A DNA stretch of 46,344 nucleotides from Clostridiales bacterium (lineage in GTDB: Bacteria > Bacillota > Clostridia > Oscillospirales > Acutalibacteraceae), in the NCBI GenBank assembly GCA_022793315.1, contig JAAWCO010000025.1, forward strand, positions 1 through 46,344, given 5' to 3'. Numbering within the stretch: the first letter of the stretch is position 1; each line of letters opens with the position of its first letter. A program made the position numbers and the translations under genes. A model generated the notes under the pieces. The model was not told where the DNA came from. It worked only from the letters and a program-made list of their open reading frames with translations, and did no database searches. Of this stretch, positions 27,201 through 34,239 are shown piece by piece.

Positions 27201-28771
27201 CGCTTTTCGTCCCAGACCGGCTGGTTCAGAGGGTGGAGGGCGACGCCCACCAACCGGGCCGCTGTATCCATTAACATCCCGGTATCCGCGTCCAGCGCAA
27301 TCAGATACCGCGCGCGGCGCAACGCCTGTCCATCTCCCACAAAGGACAGAAAGCGGTTCTCTCCGCCGCAGATAAATCGGGTCAGCTCCGCAATAGCGCC
27401 GCGCTTGCGCTCCCGCCCGGTATAGGAACGCATGGTTTCACTGTATTCCCTGGGGCGCACAGCCAGCACAAAGGCGTTCCCCATTCGCTGATTCAGACGG
27501 CGGATTTCCCGCTCCATAGCATTGATATCGGCGGAATCCCGTGGCAGGGAGGGGTAATCCGCTCCCCGCAGATCGGCCAGCAGACATACCTGTACCGCGC
27601 CCTGCCCGTTCCCATTGTACAGGCGGGCCAGACGGGCGGCGGTCTCTCCCGCTTTGGCGGCGGGCGGCAGCAGGGTGGAGACCGCGATAACGGTGCGCCC
27701 CTCTTCAGGGATCACGCCTTCCAGCTCCAGCCGCGGCAGGCGCAGAGGCGGAAGATGCTTGAGAACGACGTGCTCCAGCAAAGGCCGCAGAATTTCCCAC
27801 AGCGGCAGATAAAGAAGCAGGGCGGCGGCCGGCGCCTGCAGCCATACCGCCAGCGTCAAAGAGACCGCCGCAGGGAGCAGTGCCTCGGCCAGCAGCAGCG
27901 TCCTTCCGCGCCACCGCCGTTTTTCGCGGTCATCAGGCAGATAGGCCCCCACATGCTGGCCAGGAAGAGCGGCAGCCTGTGACGCTTTCTCCACCAGAGA
28001 GGCCGCCACCGATGCCTCGCTGATTCGTTCCCTTTGAGCCAGAGCGGCCACACGCCGGCGGTAACCGGCACGGGAGAGCTCATCCATACGGGAATAAATG
28101 CCGGAAGGATCATCGGATAAAATCCGTTCAACAATACTGTGCCGTTCGGTCAGTCCGGCAAAATCAATATCCGCCGCCGTGCGCAGGCCGTTTACTGCCC
28201 GCGACAGACGCCGCGCCGCCTCCTCACCCTCCGGCGGAAATCCGTCTCCGGTCGGGCGGCAGGCCCTGGCAGCCAGCACGATCAGCGCCGCCCGCAGACA
28301 GAGAGACAGCTGATCCAGCTCGAAAACGGTCAGCGGCCGGTGCTGGCGGGCGGCTTCCATCAGTTCATCCCAGCCCTCCCGGTCCGGAATCCCCTTCTCC
28401 TCCGCCAGCTTCAGACACAGGCTGAAAACCGCCGGTCGGCGGTTTTCAGCGGGCAGACGGTCACTGGTCTTCAGTCCGTCCAGCACGCCTTCTCCCTCCC
28501 GCGCCAGCAGATGGTAATTATCCAGCAGCCACTCCCGCGCCGTACCGGCCATGGGCTGGTCGTCCTGCTCTCCGCTCCCCGACACCAGCAAATGCTCATA
28601 CGTCCGGCGCAGCACCCTCAGACAGCGGCGCACCTCCCTCCGAAGGGGACGGAGAGAGGCAGGATCATATGGTTCGGCAATATAGGTGCGGGCCAGCGCC
28701 TGATAATAGGCGCCAGCGATTCGCTCCTCCGCTGCCGGGTTTTCAAAAGCCTTTTCACTTGTTGAAGACAT
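21263..28771 (-). CDS. Cyclic beta-1,2-glucan synthase-like giant enzyme (GT84, glycoamylase-like, GH94)
   Basis: A 2502-residue membrane enzyme. By rough position: an N-terminal cytoplasmic part (1-240); membrane segments near 255-300; a GT84 glycosyltransferase at about 300-670 with ALDADTGML (near 494), HDILEG (near 608) and RWVRGDWQN (near 644); further membrane helices to about 830; a glycoamylase-like domain (about 860-1250) with GISESGFYAFD and SPYSTFLTL; then a carbohydrate-binding region and a GH94 phosphorylase-like domain to the end, with GSGDWNDGFSQLG near 2180. This is the NdvB/Cgs layout; NdvB makes cyclic beta-1,2-glucan. The product here is inferred. ATG 28771 follows AGGGTGG; an 84-codon in-frame extension is discounted because it lacks a ribosome binding site and runs through inverted repeats. 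Confidence 0.85.
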   Translation of the reverse strand: MSSTSEKAFENPAAEERIAGAYYQALARTYIAEPYDPASLRPLRREVRRCLRVLRRTYEHLLVSGSGEQDDQPMAGTAREWLLDNYHLLAREGEGVLDGLKTSDRLPAENRRPAVFSLCLKLAEEKGIPDREGWDELMEAARQHRPLTVFELDQLSLCLRAALIVLAARACRPTGDGFPPEGEEAARRLSRAVNGLRTAADIDFAGLTERHSIVERILSDDPSGIYSRMDELSRAGYRRRVAALAQRERISEASVAASLVEKASQAAALPGQHVGAYLPDDREKRRWRGRTLLLAEALLPAAVSLTLAVWLQAPAAALLLYLPLWEILRPLLEHVVLKHLPPLRLPRLELEGVIPEEGRTVIAVSTLLPPAAKAGETAARLARLYNGNGQGAVQVCLLADLRGADYPSLPRDSADINAMEREIRRLNQRMGNAFVLAVRPREYSETMRSYTGRERKRGAIAELTRFICGGENRFLSFVGDGQALRRARYLIALDADTGMLMDTAARLVGVALHPLNQPVWDEKRGRVSQGYGVLTPRMSPELVSAGRTPFSSAMAGAGGVTPYDVPAGELYMDGFASGIFAGKGLIDLRAFERTLQTPFPPEQVLSHDILEGCLLRAGLVGDVEMTDGVPDRMGSWLTRLHRWVRGDWQNAPFLFNRLLPLRRLDKWKLLDNLRRSLTPAAALLCLLLSPLFAGTAGQVLAAAALLSAMAGEVLAALLSLLHGGMLTLTGRYYSRTLPRALSAFTRAAYQLVMLPAQAWTGADAAARALWRLKSRRRLLQWVTAADAEGGRNTLGLALRRFWYVLPAAALLILTGAGLTRLAGILFLLLIPLALFSGRPPKVLERRALSPAEKERVSAYAAAMWRFYEELCGAEDHYLPPDNLQESPVWRVAHRTSPTNIGMYLLCIAAARDFGFIDNEGFLLRTERTVRTLERLEKWKGNLYNWYDTRTLHPLSPRYISTVDSGNLACCLVALRQAVLELSEGSSSPAFQLAERIRLLNEQLELAPLYNPRRALFHIGLDPDTGEVSPSYYDLLMSESRLTGYFAIATRAIPKKHWGALGRTLARSGRYVGPVSWTGTMFEYFMPRLLLPAQEGSMSDEALRFCLHCQRRRPPRGVPWGISESGFYAFDSNLSYQYKAHGVPRLALKRGLGSELVVSPYSTFLTLTTDPEAALRNLSRLERRGMTGRCGFYEAADFTPDRTPRGGFSIVRSYMAHHVGMSMVACANAAMEDRFVRLFLRDPAMARAEELLHERAPESGAVFSGAQERSVPERPGRSRPAAEEIPVINPRTPRMQLLSGSEWSLAVTDSGAGISVCRGLDIHMHSGDLLRRPQGIFTVVDGGEGAFSLTRAPDYGDGTTQRRAEFGEGYAAFFADRGALETGLRVMVHPRLPCEQRQVVLKNKSGRRLSVRVLFYFEPCLARREDAQAHPAFSRLFLSARRDEAAGALFLTRRGREGEPPVCLAVGLLDGGGFEYEVSREALLTRPEGIVSLTAGSGRPFSSRGRGIPDGAAAIRLTVELPPRSQRLVTLALTAAPTESEAATRLIEIRREGPLTVGRAARSPFGGVEAQLAAAILPDLFYPPRMSREWAAAARENTKGQTALWALGISGDFPLLFIEIHNAADASRAEPYMRLHRSLRLGGVSTELVIAFREGGDYDSPVLDGIREAARSARCDSLLGARGGIHPVNLSIHGEEALALLTAVCAHNGARDLQRAAPPPVDYVPVEIGPVEKPDGPAAGAHGELSVHGGRFASGDFTLEGEAPRLPWCHVLANPTFGTLVSDRAAGFSWAINARENRLTPWYNDTASDNRGEMLLLRTAGRVYDLLWGARVTFGEGFARYEGRAGALRVQVTIRVPRRGMLKLIELELENVGTLEEEEREVEAVYYTEPVLGVDRSAARHVASRWENGALYLRNPFAAVRGHMLLTALGGADDCDCDRGGFLSGKWGTGTLAPLPDPCAAVLVRRRLPPRRKERVTFVLGFAACEEAARRLPALAEELLREEAALVPAVTTPDRELNALCAWLPRQVVDCRIYARTGFYQSGGAWGFRDQLQDSLAALWINPALTRRQLLRCAAVQFEEGDVLHWWHRLPGRGPRGVRTRCSDDMVWLPYVLAEYVSFTGDRAFADTPVGWLRGEPLREDEGDRYFEPAAVEQRDSLYEHGARALERACTEGPHRLPLIGSGDWNDGFSQLGAGGQGESVWLGMFLALTLDRYARLAEERGDERRAALFRRAASGYREAAEACFDNDRYWRAFFDDGTPLGKKGDPACALDSLTQSFAVLSGLDPGRATAALDTARKELADEELGVVRLFTPPFDRPEKPVGYIAAYPPGVRENGGQYTHAAAWLAIAFLRSGRAEEGVQLLRLLNPVNKYAHSDASGGAWARYGGEPYVLAGDVYANEECPGRVGWTWYTGSAGWVYIAVLRELLGLIPQGDRLTLSPCLPAGWEGFTLSMILRGTRLQLTVRRAETARLLVDGKTAGWIPLDGGEHRAEVFFPANPPQAL

Positions 28772-28782
28772 ATCGGATACCA

Positions 28783-28910
28783 CCCTGTACAACGAATGGT
28801 TTTTCGGGCAGGACCACAGCCTTTCCGTTGTTTTCCCTGTCCCTCCGTTACCGGCCAGCAGAGAAAGCAGGCGTGGGGCATAGAAACCCTGCTCTGATCG
28901 TTGTACAGGG
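28783..28910. promoter_or_regulatory. Pair of 13-bp inverted repeats, possible operator
   Basis: CCCTGTACAACGA (28783-28795) and its exact reverse complement TCGTTGTACAGGG (28898-28910) flank 102 bases. The inner copy overlaps the ribosome binding site of the glucan synthase gene (AGGGTGG next to it). Each half contains the near-palindrome TTGTACA(G/A). It could be a two-site operator for a regulator encoded elsewhere, or the arms of an mRNA stem hiding the start site. Confidence 0.55.
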
Positions 28911-28962
28911 TATTTTCCCCAATTCAGGGCAAAAAATACAGCCCGCCTTATGATGGGGGGCA

Positions 28963-29020
28963 GACAAACCAAGATCCGGAGGGGACATTCAAGGATGTCC
29001 CCTCCGGATCTTGGTTTGTC
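28963..29020. repeat. Perfect 26-bp inverted repeat (hairpin, 6-base loop)
   Basis: The left arm 28963-28988 (beginning GACAAACCAAGATCC) pairs without a mismatch with 28995-29020; loop TCAAGG. There is no T-run on either side, so it is not an ordinary terminator. Such long perfect stems can be remnants of mobile elements or RNA-processing sites. No second copy was noticed in the window. Confidence 0.85.
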
Positions 29021-29282
29021 CATTGTCTTCGCGGCTCGTCGGAATTCTTTGGTGAAATTTCCAAACGGGGGAGTTGCTTTTACAGATAACGCTCCGATAA
29101 GCGGAGCTCTCCCTTCGGCAGCTTCGACATCAATGCGGCCCCATCGGATAGGGCTATCCTCCCTTTTGCCCTCTGCGTTGATGGAAGCCCAATTTTCTGA
29201 TTTTTCGTCAAAATAGTTATATATGCGGACAGTTATTCAAGGACGGATAACTGCCCGATAAACCGGAAATTTCCGATTATTT

Positions 29283-29873
29283 CTACACCAGCCCATTGAT
29301 AACCGCTTCCGTTAATTTCAACGCTTCGGTAATGCTAGACGCAATATAATATATAAAATCCGGGTCATGCACATAACAAATGATTTGTGCCACGGTTCCT
29401 TTAGGGCTTGGATCATAGTCTAACATGAGATAAAGAGAACCCGCATACTCCGCAAAAGGAAACCAACGTTCGCAAAATAAATACGGCTTTATGCGTTCAT
29501 CTAATTGCTGTATTTGTTTTTCATCAATCACATCTGGAAACGCAATCATCCTGCGGTTTTCGTTTTGAAAGTAAGATTTTATTTTGCTCATTTCCTGTAA
29601 TGATAACAAACGATACCCACGGTAAAAGCCTTCCTGCGGCCATAATAAACTTACATATCCAGAGCCGTTTTTATACCTGTATACACGCCTGAAATCTTCT
29701 GGTAATTTTATTTGAAATTGCTGCTCAAAGGCGTTTAATTGTTCTTCTGATGCTCCCTGAATGGCAAAATATCCGTCTATATCTTCCTGCTCAGCTTCCT
29801 CATCGGTTAACTCCTCGGCATTCTCAAGGAACAGCTGTTCATTTCTTTTGATAATATTTAAAATACTATCCAT
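29283..29873 (-). CDS. SMI1/KNR4 (SUKH) family protein
   Basis: A 196-residue cytoplasmic protein. The core GASEEQLNAFEQQFQIKLPE, DFRRVYRYKNGSGYV and the later FPFAEYAGSLYLMLDYDP, followed by AQIICYVHDPDFIYYIASS, are the SMI1/KNR4 fold. In bacteria this superfamily is rich in immunity proteins against polymorphic toxins, but no toxin gene is adjacent; an orphan immunity gene or a general regulatory role are both possible. Composition is clearly more A+T-rich than the neighbours, which suggests transfer. GGGGAGATTAATAAA precedes the ATG. No clear terminator was identified. Confidence 0.85.
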   Translation of the reverse strand: MDSILNIIKRNEQLFLENAEELTDEEAEQEDIDGYFAIQGASEEQLNAFEQQFQIKLPEDFRRVYRYKNGSGYVSLLWPQEGFYRGYRLLSLQEMSKIKSYFQNENRRMIAFPDVIDEKQIQQLDERIKPYLFCERWFPFAEYAGSLYLMLDYDPSPKGTVAQIICYVHDPDFIYYIASSITEALKLTEAVINGLV

Positions 29874-30101
29874 TTTATTAATCTCCCCAAATCTGCTTTT
29901 ATTGATTTAATGGTACTTACCGGCTTTCACACAAGATGTAAATTGGTAAAATTGCCAAAAATATTATCCATCAACACGAAAGGTAAAAAGGGAGGATTCC
30001 TCTGATTTTATCGTCATCCGTTTCAGGAGTCGGTGTGCAATAAAATAACACCCCGGTCCGTCGGCGCTTTTTCAGAGGTGCAGGAGATTCTGTCAGACAG
30101 G

Positions 30102-30119
30102 AAAAAAGCGCCGCGCTTT
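30102..30119 (-). terminator. Terminator of the rnf-gtrA-like minus-strand cluster
   Basis: AAAGCG (30105-30110) pairs with CGCTTT (30114-30119); on the minus strand TTTT and CC follow. A short but well-formed terminator 50 bases past the GtrA-domain gene. Confidence 0.6.
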
Positions 30120-30169
30120 GCTCTTTCTCTCCACCTGGGGCCCGTCCCGGTCAGTCGAAGACAGGAGCG

Positions 30170-31105
30170 CTATATGGATCCCTCGTTCCCCTTCTCCGAA
30201 TCTGTCCCCTTTTGGCGAAAAATAATCCAACGGCTGAAAAAATAATTCATCACCATCACGACCACATTGGCGGCCACCTTGGCGGCCGCCTCGTTGACAT
30301 GAATGACATTGACCATCAAAACCATACACGCCACATCCACCACATAGGAAAAAATCCGTGCGCCGACAAACAGACCGAATTCCCTCAGCGCCGCCTTCCG
30401 GCTGCCGGTCCGGCTCTGAAAAACAAACAGCTTATTGACCACATAAGCAAACAGCACCGACACCACCCAGGCGATGCTGTTGTTGAGGGTGGTCAGCAGC
30501 GCCTGTGAGCTGCCGAAAGCGGCAGCTGCCGCCAGATAAACGGCAATATTGACCAGCGTGGTCAGCGCGCCGAAAACGACATAGCTGACCGTCTCCCGAT
30601 TGACAACACGGGGGAAACGGCGCAGCAGCCAGAAGAAAAGCGCCAGTCCCCCCGCTGCACACAGCGCTCCCGCGCCCGCCCAAAGCCAGCCGGGCAGATC
30701 CAATGCCCGTCCCGTCAAAGGCGGCAGAAGCAGCCGGTTCAGCGCTGCCCAGCTCCATGCGCCCCCCAACGCCAGCAGGGTGGGACGTGCCACAGCAGCC
30801 GGCTGGCTGTCACGCAGGCGCGACGCCGTCCAGATCAGCAGACTCAGCAGACCGTATCCAACGGCCAGGCAGGCAGGCCCTGCCAGCCGCTCCAGCAGGC
30901 ATGTTGTGCCAGCGGACAGCGGCGACCCGGTCACCGCCTCGCACACAAACCGGACGGCCGCTGTAACCGCCGCCAGTCCCCCCACTGCCGTCCGTTCCGA
31001 CAGCAGGGACGCCAGCAACAGCAGCAGGGCCGTCAGTACTGCCCCTGCTCCCGTCAGGTAAATGGCATAATGACGGTTTTTTGACGCGGTTATTTCCCGG
31101 TCCAT
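30170..31105 (-). CDS. GtrA-domain membrane protein with an extra N-terminal (VanZ-like?) membrane half
   Basis: A 311-residue protein with about eight helices in two halves. The C-terminal half (about 185-300) is a GtrA domain: VSYVVFGALTTLVNIAVYL, LLTTLNNSIAWVVSVLFAY, VNKLFVFQSR and the closing NYFFSRWIIFRQK are typical; GtrA proteins are linked to polyprenyl-linked sugar handling in surface glycan synthesis. The N-terminal half (about 15-170) has four helices with LNRLLLPPLTGRALDLPGW, which weakly recalls the VanZ family; I give that only as a possibility. ATG 31105 has AAGGAG seven bases upstream, better than a start at 31144. It lies 58 bases after the HAD gene. Confidence 0.75.
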   Translation of the reverse strand: MDREITASKNRHYAIYLTGAGAVLTALLLLLASLLSERTAVGGLAAVTAAVRFVCEAVTGSPLSAGTTCLLERLAGPACLAVGYGLLSLLIWTASRLRDSQPAAVARPTLLALGGAWSWAALNRLLLPPLTGRALDLPGWLWAGAGALCAAGGLALFFWLLRRFPRVVNRETVSYVVFGALTTLVNIAVYLAAAAAFGSSQALLTTLNNSIAWVVSVLFAYVVNKLFVFQSRTGSRKAALREFGLFVGARIFSYVVDVACMVLMVNVIHVNEAAAKVAANVVVMVMNYFFSRWIIFRQKGTDSEKGNEGSI

Positions 31106-31163
31106 CGGTTTTCTCCTTATACAAAAGGTGGTTTTATAAAGCACTATACGAATTGTATAACGC

Positions 31164-31934
31164 TTATTCTTCTATATGTATAAATCCAAGATTTATCAAC
31201 GCAGAGGAAACTCCTGATTCTACCAGGGTTCCCGTCACAAAATCAGCGGAGGCCTTCACCTCCTCCGGTGCGTTGCCCATGGCGATGCCAATCCCTGCAA
31301 AGGAGAGCATATCCCTGTCGTTGCCGCTGTCGCCAAAGGCAACGCTGTCCTCCCGCGCCAGTCCCACCGCTGCCAGCAGACGGCGCATCCCGTCGGATTT
31401 ACAGCAGCCGGCAGGAACCGCCTCTGCATATCCCAGATTGGGAATCAGGGTGAGATCAGGGGCCAGCAGTTCAGCAGCTCCGGGCCGCAGCTCGCCAAAG
31501 AGGGAGAGCTTGTTGACTGTCACGCCCCGGGCCAGCCGGTCGAAATCCTCCGGCGAACGGATCACCGGCCAGTCAAACCCGGCGTATCCCTCCATCCCCA
31601 ACAGGAGCATTTCCCGCTCTCCCTCAAAAATGCAGGGCTGTCCGAGTGCCAGAAAAGCCTCCGCCAGCCGGCGGCACAGAGCAGGGGACACCTGCCGCCG
31701 GTAGAGCAGCCGGTCCCCCAGCGTGATATGGGAGCCGGCGCCGGCCACTATACCATCAAAGCCGAGAGCCAGCACCGGCTCATACAGATAGCCGGTGGTA
31801 CGGCCGGTACACAAAATCCGCAGCTGCCCTGCCTCCCTCAGAAGCTCCAGCGCCCGTCGGTCGGCAGAGGAAACCGGGCCGTTGTGGATAGCCAGTGTCC
31901 CGTCCAGATCGAAAAAAAACGCCCGCCGCTTCAT
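31164..31934 (-). CDS. HAD-superfamily phosphatase, Cof type
   Basis: A 256-residue haloacid-dehalogenase-like hydrolase. The four motifs are present: FFFDLDGTLA (nucleophile Asp), CTGRTTG (motif II Thr), VTVNKLSLFG (motif III Lys), and AFGDSGNDRDMLSFAG (motif IV acids), with a C2-type cap between residues about 80 and 185. Cof-type enzymes hydrolyse sugar phosphates or related metabolites; the substrate is not predictable here. Its ATG overlaps the stop of the amidohydrolase gene (ATGA), so the two are translationally coupled. Confidence 0.9.
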   Translation of the reverse strand: MKRRAFFFDLDGTLAIHNGPVSSADRRALELLREAGQLRILCTGRTTGYLYEPVLALGFDGIVAGAGSHITLGDRLLYRRQVSPALCRRLAEAFLALGQPCIFEGEREMLLLGMEGYAGFDWPVIRSPEDFDRLARGVTVNKLSLFGELRPGAAELLAPDLTLIPNLGYAEAVPAGCCKSDGMRRLLAAVGLAREDSVAFGDSGNDRDMLSFAGIGIAMGNAPEEVKASADFVTGTLVESGVSSALINLGFIHIEE

Positions 31935-32788
31935 GGCTGTTCCTCCAGCAGACGGCAGGCGTTGCCGCCCAGTATGGCGGCCTGTTCCACCGCCGAAAAG
32001 CCGTATTCCTCCAAAAAGCGGACCGCCGCCTCAAGGGATTCCTGCTGATCCGCCCAGGGGGAATCGGTGCCGAAAAGGACATTTTCCACCCCCGCCAGCC
32101 GGATCAGACGGGCAAACCGTTCCCATTCCTCTGGATGGTTGGGCAGGCAGAAGCTGGTGTCCAGCATCACCTTCAGCTCGGGAAGCGCCTCCTCCACCTG
32201 TTCCCATATCCGGTAACCGCCCATATGCGCCAGCACCAGCCGTGCGTCGGGCACCGCCTGACGCAGCCGCCGGACACGTGCCGGGGTACAGCGGGCCGGG
32301 GGCGCCATCCCAATATCCTGGCCTGCATGAAATACAACGGTTAGATCCAGGGCTGCCGCCTCCCGCACCACGGCGACAATTTCAGGGTCGTCGGCAAAAC
32401 AGTCCTGATACTCGGGATGGAGCTTGATACCCTTCAGCCCCAGCTCCCGGATCCGGTGCAGCTCTTCGCGAAAGGCAGGATTCCGGGGATGAACGCTCCC
32501 AAAGGAGCGCAGGCCCGGCATCCGGTCTACCTGCGCGGCAAAATCGTTGAGGGTGGGGGAGGGGCGGGAGGAGGTGGCAATCGGCAGCACCAGTGACAGG
32601 CCGATCCCCGCCTTTTTCTGGGAGGCGGTCAGCCCCGCAGCCGTCGCATCAGTATGTGCCCTTGTCTCACCGTACAGCGACGCATACGCCCTGGTATTCT
32701 CCAGCAGCTGATGCAACGCCCGTTTCGCCATGGCGTCGGGGAACAGGTGGGTATGAAAATCGACGATCAAGAACGGTTCTCCTTCCAT
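31931..32788 (-). CDS. Amidohydrolase family protein (ACMSD/amidohydrolase-2 type)
   Basis: A 285-residue TIM-barrel metal hydrolase. Metal ligands are seen in order: HTH in VDFHTHLFPD (near residue 11), GLKGIKLHPEYQ, VVFHAGQDIG (His), LVLAHMGGY (His), and the catalytic Asp of LFGTDSPWA. This places it in the amidohydrolase-2 group that includes decarboxylases such as ACMSD; the substrate is unknown. It is the first of a coupled pair with the HAD phosphatase and follows the DUF4015 gene after 11 bases, so it probably belongs to the transcript that starts at rnfC. Confidence 0.88.
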   Translation of the reverse strand: MEGEPFLIVDFHTHLFPDAMAKRALHQLLENTRAYASLYGETRAHTDATAAGLTASQKKAGIGLSLVLPIATSSRPSPTLNDFAAQVDRMPGLRSFGSVHPRNPAFREELHRIRELGLKGIKLHPEYQDCFADDPEIVAVVREAAALDLTVVFHAGQDIGMAPPARCTPARVRRLRQAVPDARLVLAHMGGYRIWEQVEEALPELKVMLDTSFCLPNHPEEWERFARLIRLAGVENVLFGTDSPWADQQESLEAAVRFLEEYGFSAVEQAAILGGNACRLLEEQP

Positions 32789-32799
32789 CGGGTCTCCGG

Positions 32800-34101
32800 T
32801 TATTTCAGGGCGGAAAAATCGTAGCTGCCGCTTGCATGATACAGGATAAAAGAGACATCCTCCCCGCCGAACTCGGTCAGGGCCCGCAGTTCCTCCCGGA
32901 TCTGGTCGGTCCCGTAATCATATGCCTGCAGCCAGGGACAGACAAAGGGCGTCTGCGCGCTCTGGAGCAGCCGCAGGCGCAAATCAACCTGCCGCATGGA
33001 TAGCCGGATGGCGTCAAAGGGCTGCCCGGCAGGGGAGCTCAGACGTTCCTCTCCCACCGTCAGGGTATTACCCAGCGTAGAGGGGCACAGGTTGGGGCAC
33101 ATCCCCGCCGCGCCGAAGGTCAGGGGGTTGCCGCCAAAGGGGGCGGTCTCGTCGCTGAAGGCGGCCAGTCCCGGCATCGACAGCATCACCGTACAGCTTC
33201 CGTCGGCGTTCACCGCGCCGGTCAGATCGCTGATAAACCGGGAGAGCACGGCATCCTTTGACAGAGAGGTCAGCTCCCCATTGCCGTAGTAGGCCTGCGA
33301 GGTCTGGTTGGGGAACTGTACCCCATCCAGAATCAGTCCGGTGACACCGATGGCCTTCAGCTCCTCTGCCAGCCCGATAATATACCGGTGCGCCTCCGGG
33401 GAATAGGGGTTGAGCCACGGCTTTCCTCCTGCCTCCCGGCTGTTGTCAAGCCACATCCAGCCCGGCTGGCCCTGCAGACCGATGCGAGCAGCCGTAAGGC
33501 CAGAGGGGGCCGTGCGGTCACGGAAGGCGAACAGACGAGGAACCGGCGTGATTCCATTCTCCTTCATCCGCTGGATCAGATTGGTAAGCTCCTCCACGCT
33601 GACGGCATCCTCCGCCACGGCGCCAGCTGTCTGTGCGTCCCCGGTGGCGGAGCGATAATGCAGTGCACCGTTTTCATCCTTGAGATCAAAAACGACCGCG
33701 TTAAAGCCGGCGGACGACGCCTCTCCCAACAGGGTATCCAGGGCAGAGGCCTGCTTCAGTGCCGACACAGGCAGATAAAAGGCGCGAATTCCCTTGCCGC
33801 TGGCGATAACGGCGCCGCCATCGGGCGCCGGAGCCGGGTCGGTGGGTTCAGGCTCAGTCGGCTGTGTGGCATTGTCCGGCGCGGGATCAGTTCCCTCACC
33901 GGCAGGGACGGTTGAGCCGGTGGAGGAAGAGGGTTCCCCCTCTACAGAAGGGCCGGCAGCATGTTCGGTCAGATATTTGGCAGAAAAAAAGCCCACTGTC
34001 ACCAATATTGCACACAGAACACACCAGACGACCACCTTGATCGGTCCGGTCCTCTTTTTATGAAAAACAGTGGGTCCGCGCCGTTTGATTTTCTGGGGCA
34101 T
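32800..34101 (-). CDS. Membrane-anchored DUF4015 putative glycoside hydrolase
   Basis: A 433-residue protein. It has a short basic N-terminus, one membrane anchor (about residues 22-44, VVVWCVLCAILVTVGFF), a Pro/Thr/Glu-rich linker (about 50-98) and an extracellular TIM-barrel-like domain of the DUF4015 type: GIRAFYLPVSALKQASALD, FNAVVFDLKDENG, ITPVPRLFAFRDRT, WMWLDNSREAGGKPWLNPYS, and LDGVQFPN. DUF4015 proteins are likely glycoside hydrolases; the Asp of VVFDLKDENG and LILDG are plausible active-site acids. A surface-glycan or peptidoglycan substrate would be a guess. It follows rnfA after 138 bases on the same strand. Confidence 0.85.
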   Translation of the reverse strand: MPQKIKRRGPTVFHKKRTGPIKVVVWCVLCAILVTVGFFSAKYLTEHAAGPSVEGEPSSSTGSTVPAGEGTDPAPDNATQPTEPEPTDPAPAPDGGAVIASGKGIRAFYLPVSALKQASALDTLLGEASSAGFNAVVFDLKDENGALHYRSATGDAQTAGAVAEDAVSVEELTNLIQRMKENGITPVPRLFAFRDRTAPSGLTAARIGLQGQPGWMWLDNSREAGGKPWLNPYSPEAHRYIIGLAEELKAIGVTGLILDGVQFPNQTSQAYYGNGELTSLSKDAVLSRFISDLTGAVNADGSCTVMLSMPGLAAFSDETAPFGGNPLTFGAAGMCPNLCPSTLGNTLTVGEERLSSPAGQPFDAIRLSMRQVDLRLRLLQSAQTPFVCPWLQAYDYGTDQIREELRALTEFGGEDVSFILYHASGSYDFSALK

Positions 34102-34239
34102 CCCCCATCCCTCCTGTCTGTACTGCGGCGGACGGTGCCGCGGCTCCCATCCGAAGCGGTCGATGGCAGTATTGGCAAAACCGTCCCCATTTATTTTCCC
34201 TGGATAAAGAAACCCTGTCCGGGCCGCGCAGGCGGAATC

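Larger units (their letters stand above)
28772..29282. other. Intergenic region upstream of the giant glucan synthase gene
   Basis: About 510 bases without a supported gene. It contains the 13-bp inverted-repeat pair (28783-28795, 28898-28910) and a perfect 26-bp hairpin (28963-29020). The minus-strand frame of the downstream gene has no stop back to 29237, but upstream of 28771 there is no good start with a ribosome binding site, so I do not call it coding. A weak inverted repeat (CAGTTAT/ATAACTG) lies at about 29230-29252. Confidence 0.6.

Noticed and set aside
28772..29023. 84-codon N-terminal extension of the giant glucan synthase, starting at 29023
   Set aside because: No ribosome binding site at 29023, the sequence crosses inverted repeats including the 26-bp hairpin, and a good site (AGGGTGG) precedes ATG 28771.
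30033..30245. Plus-strand 70-codon reading in front of the GtrA-domain gene
   Set aside because: No ribosome binding site, overlaps the 3' end of the GtrA-domain gene and its terminator, and has no recognisable features.
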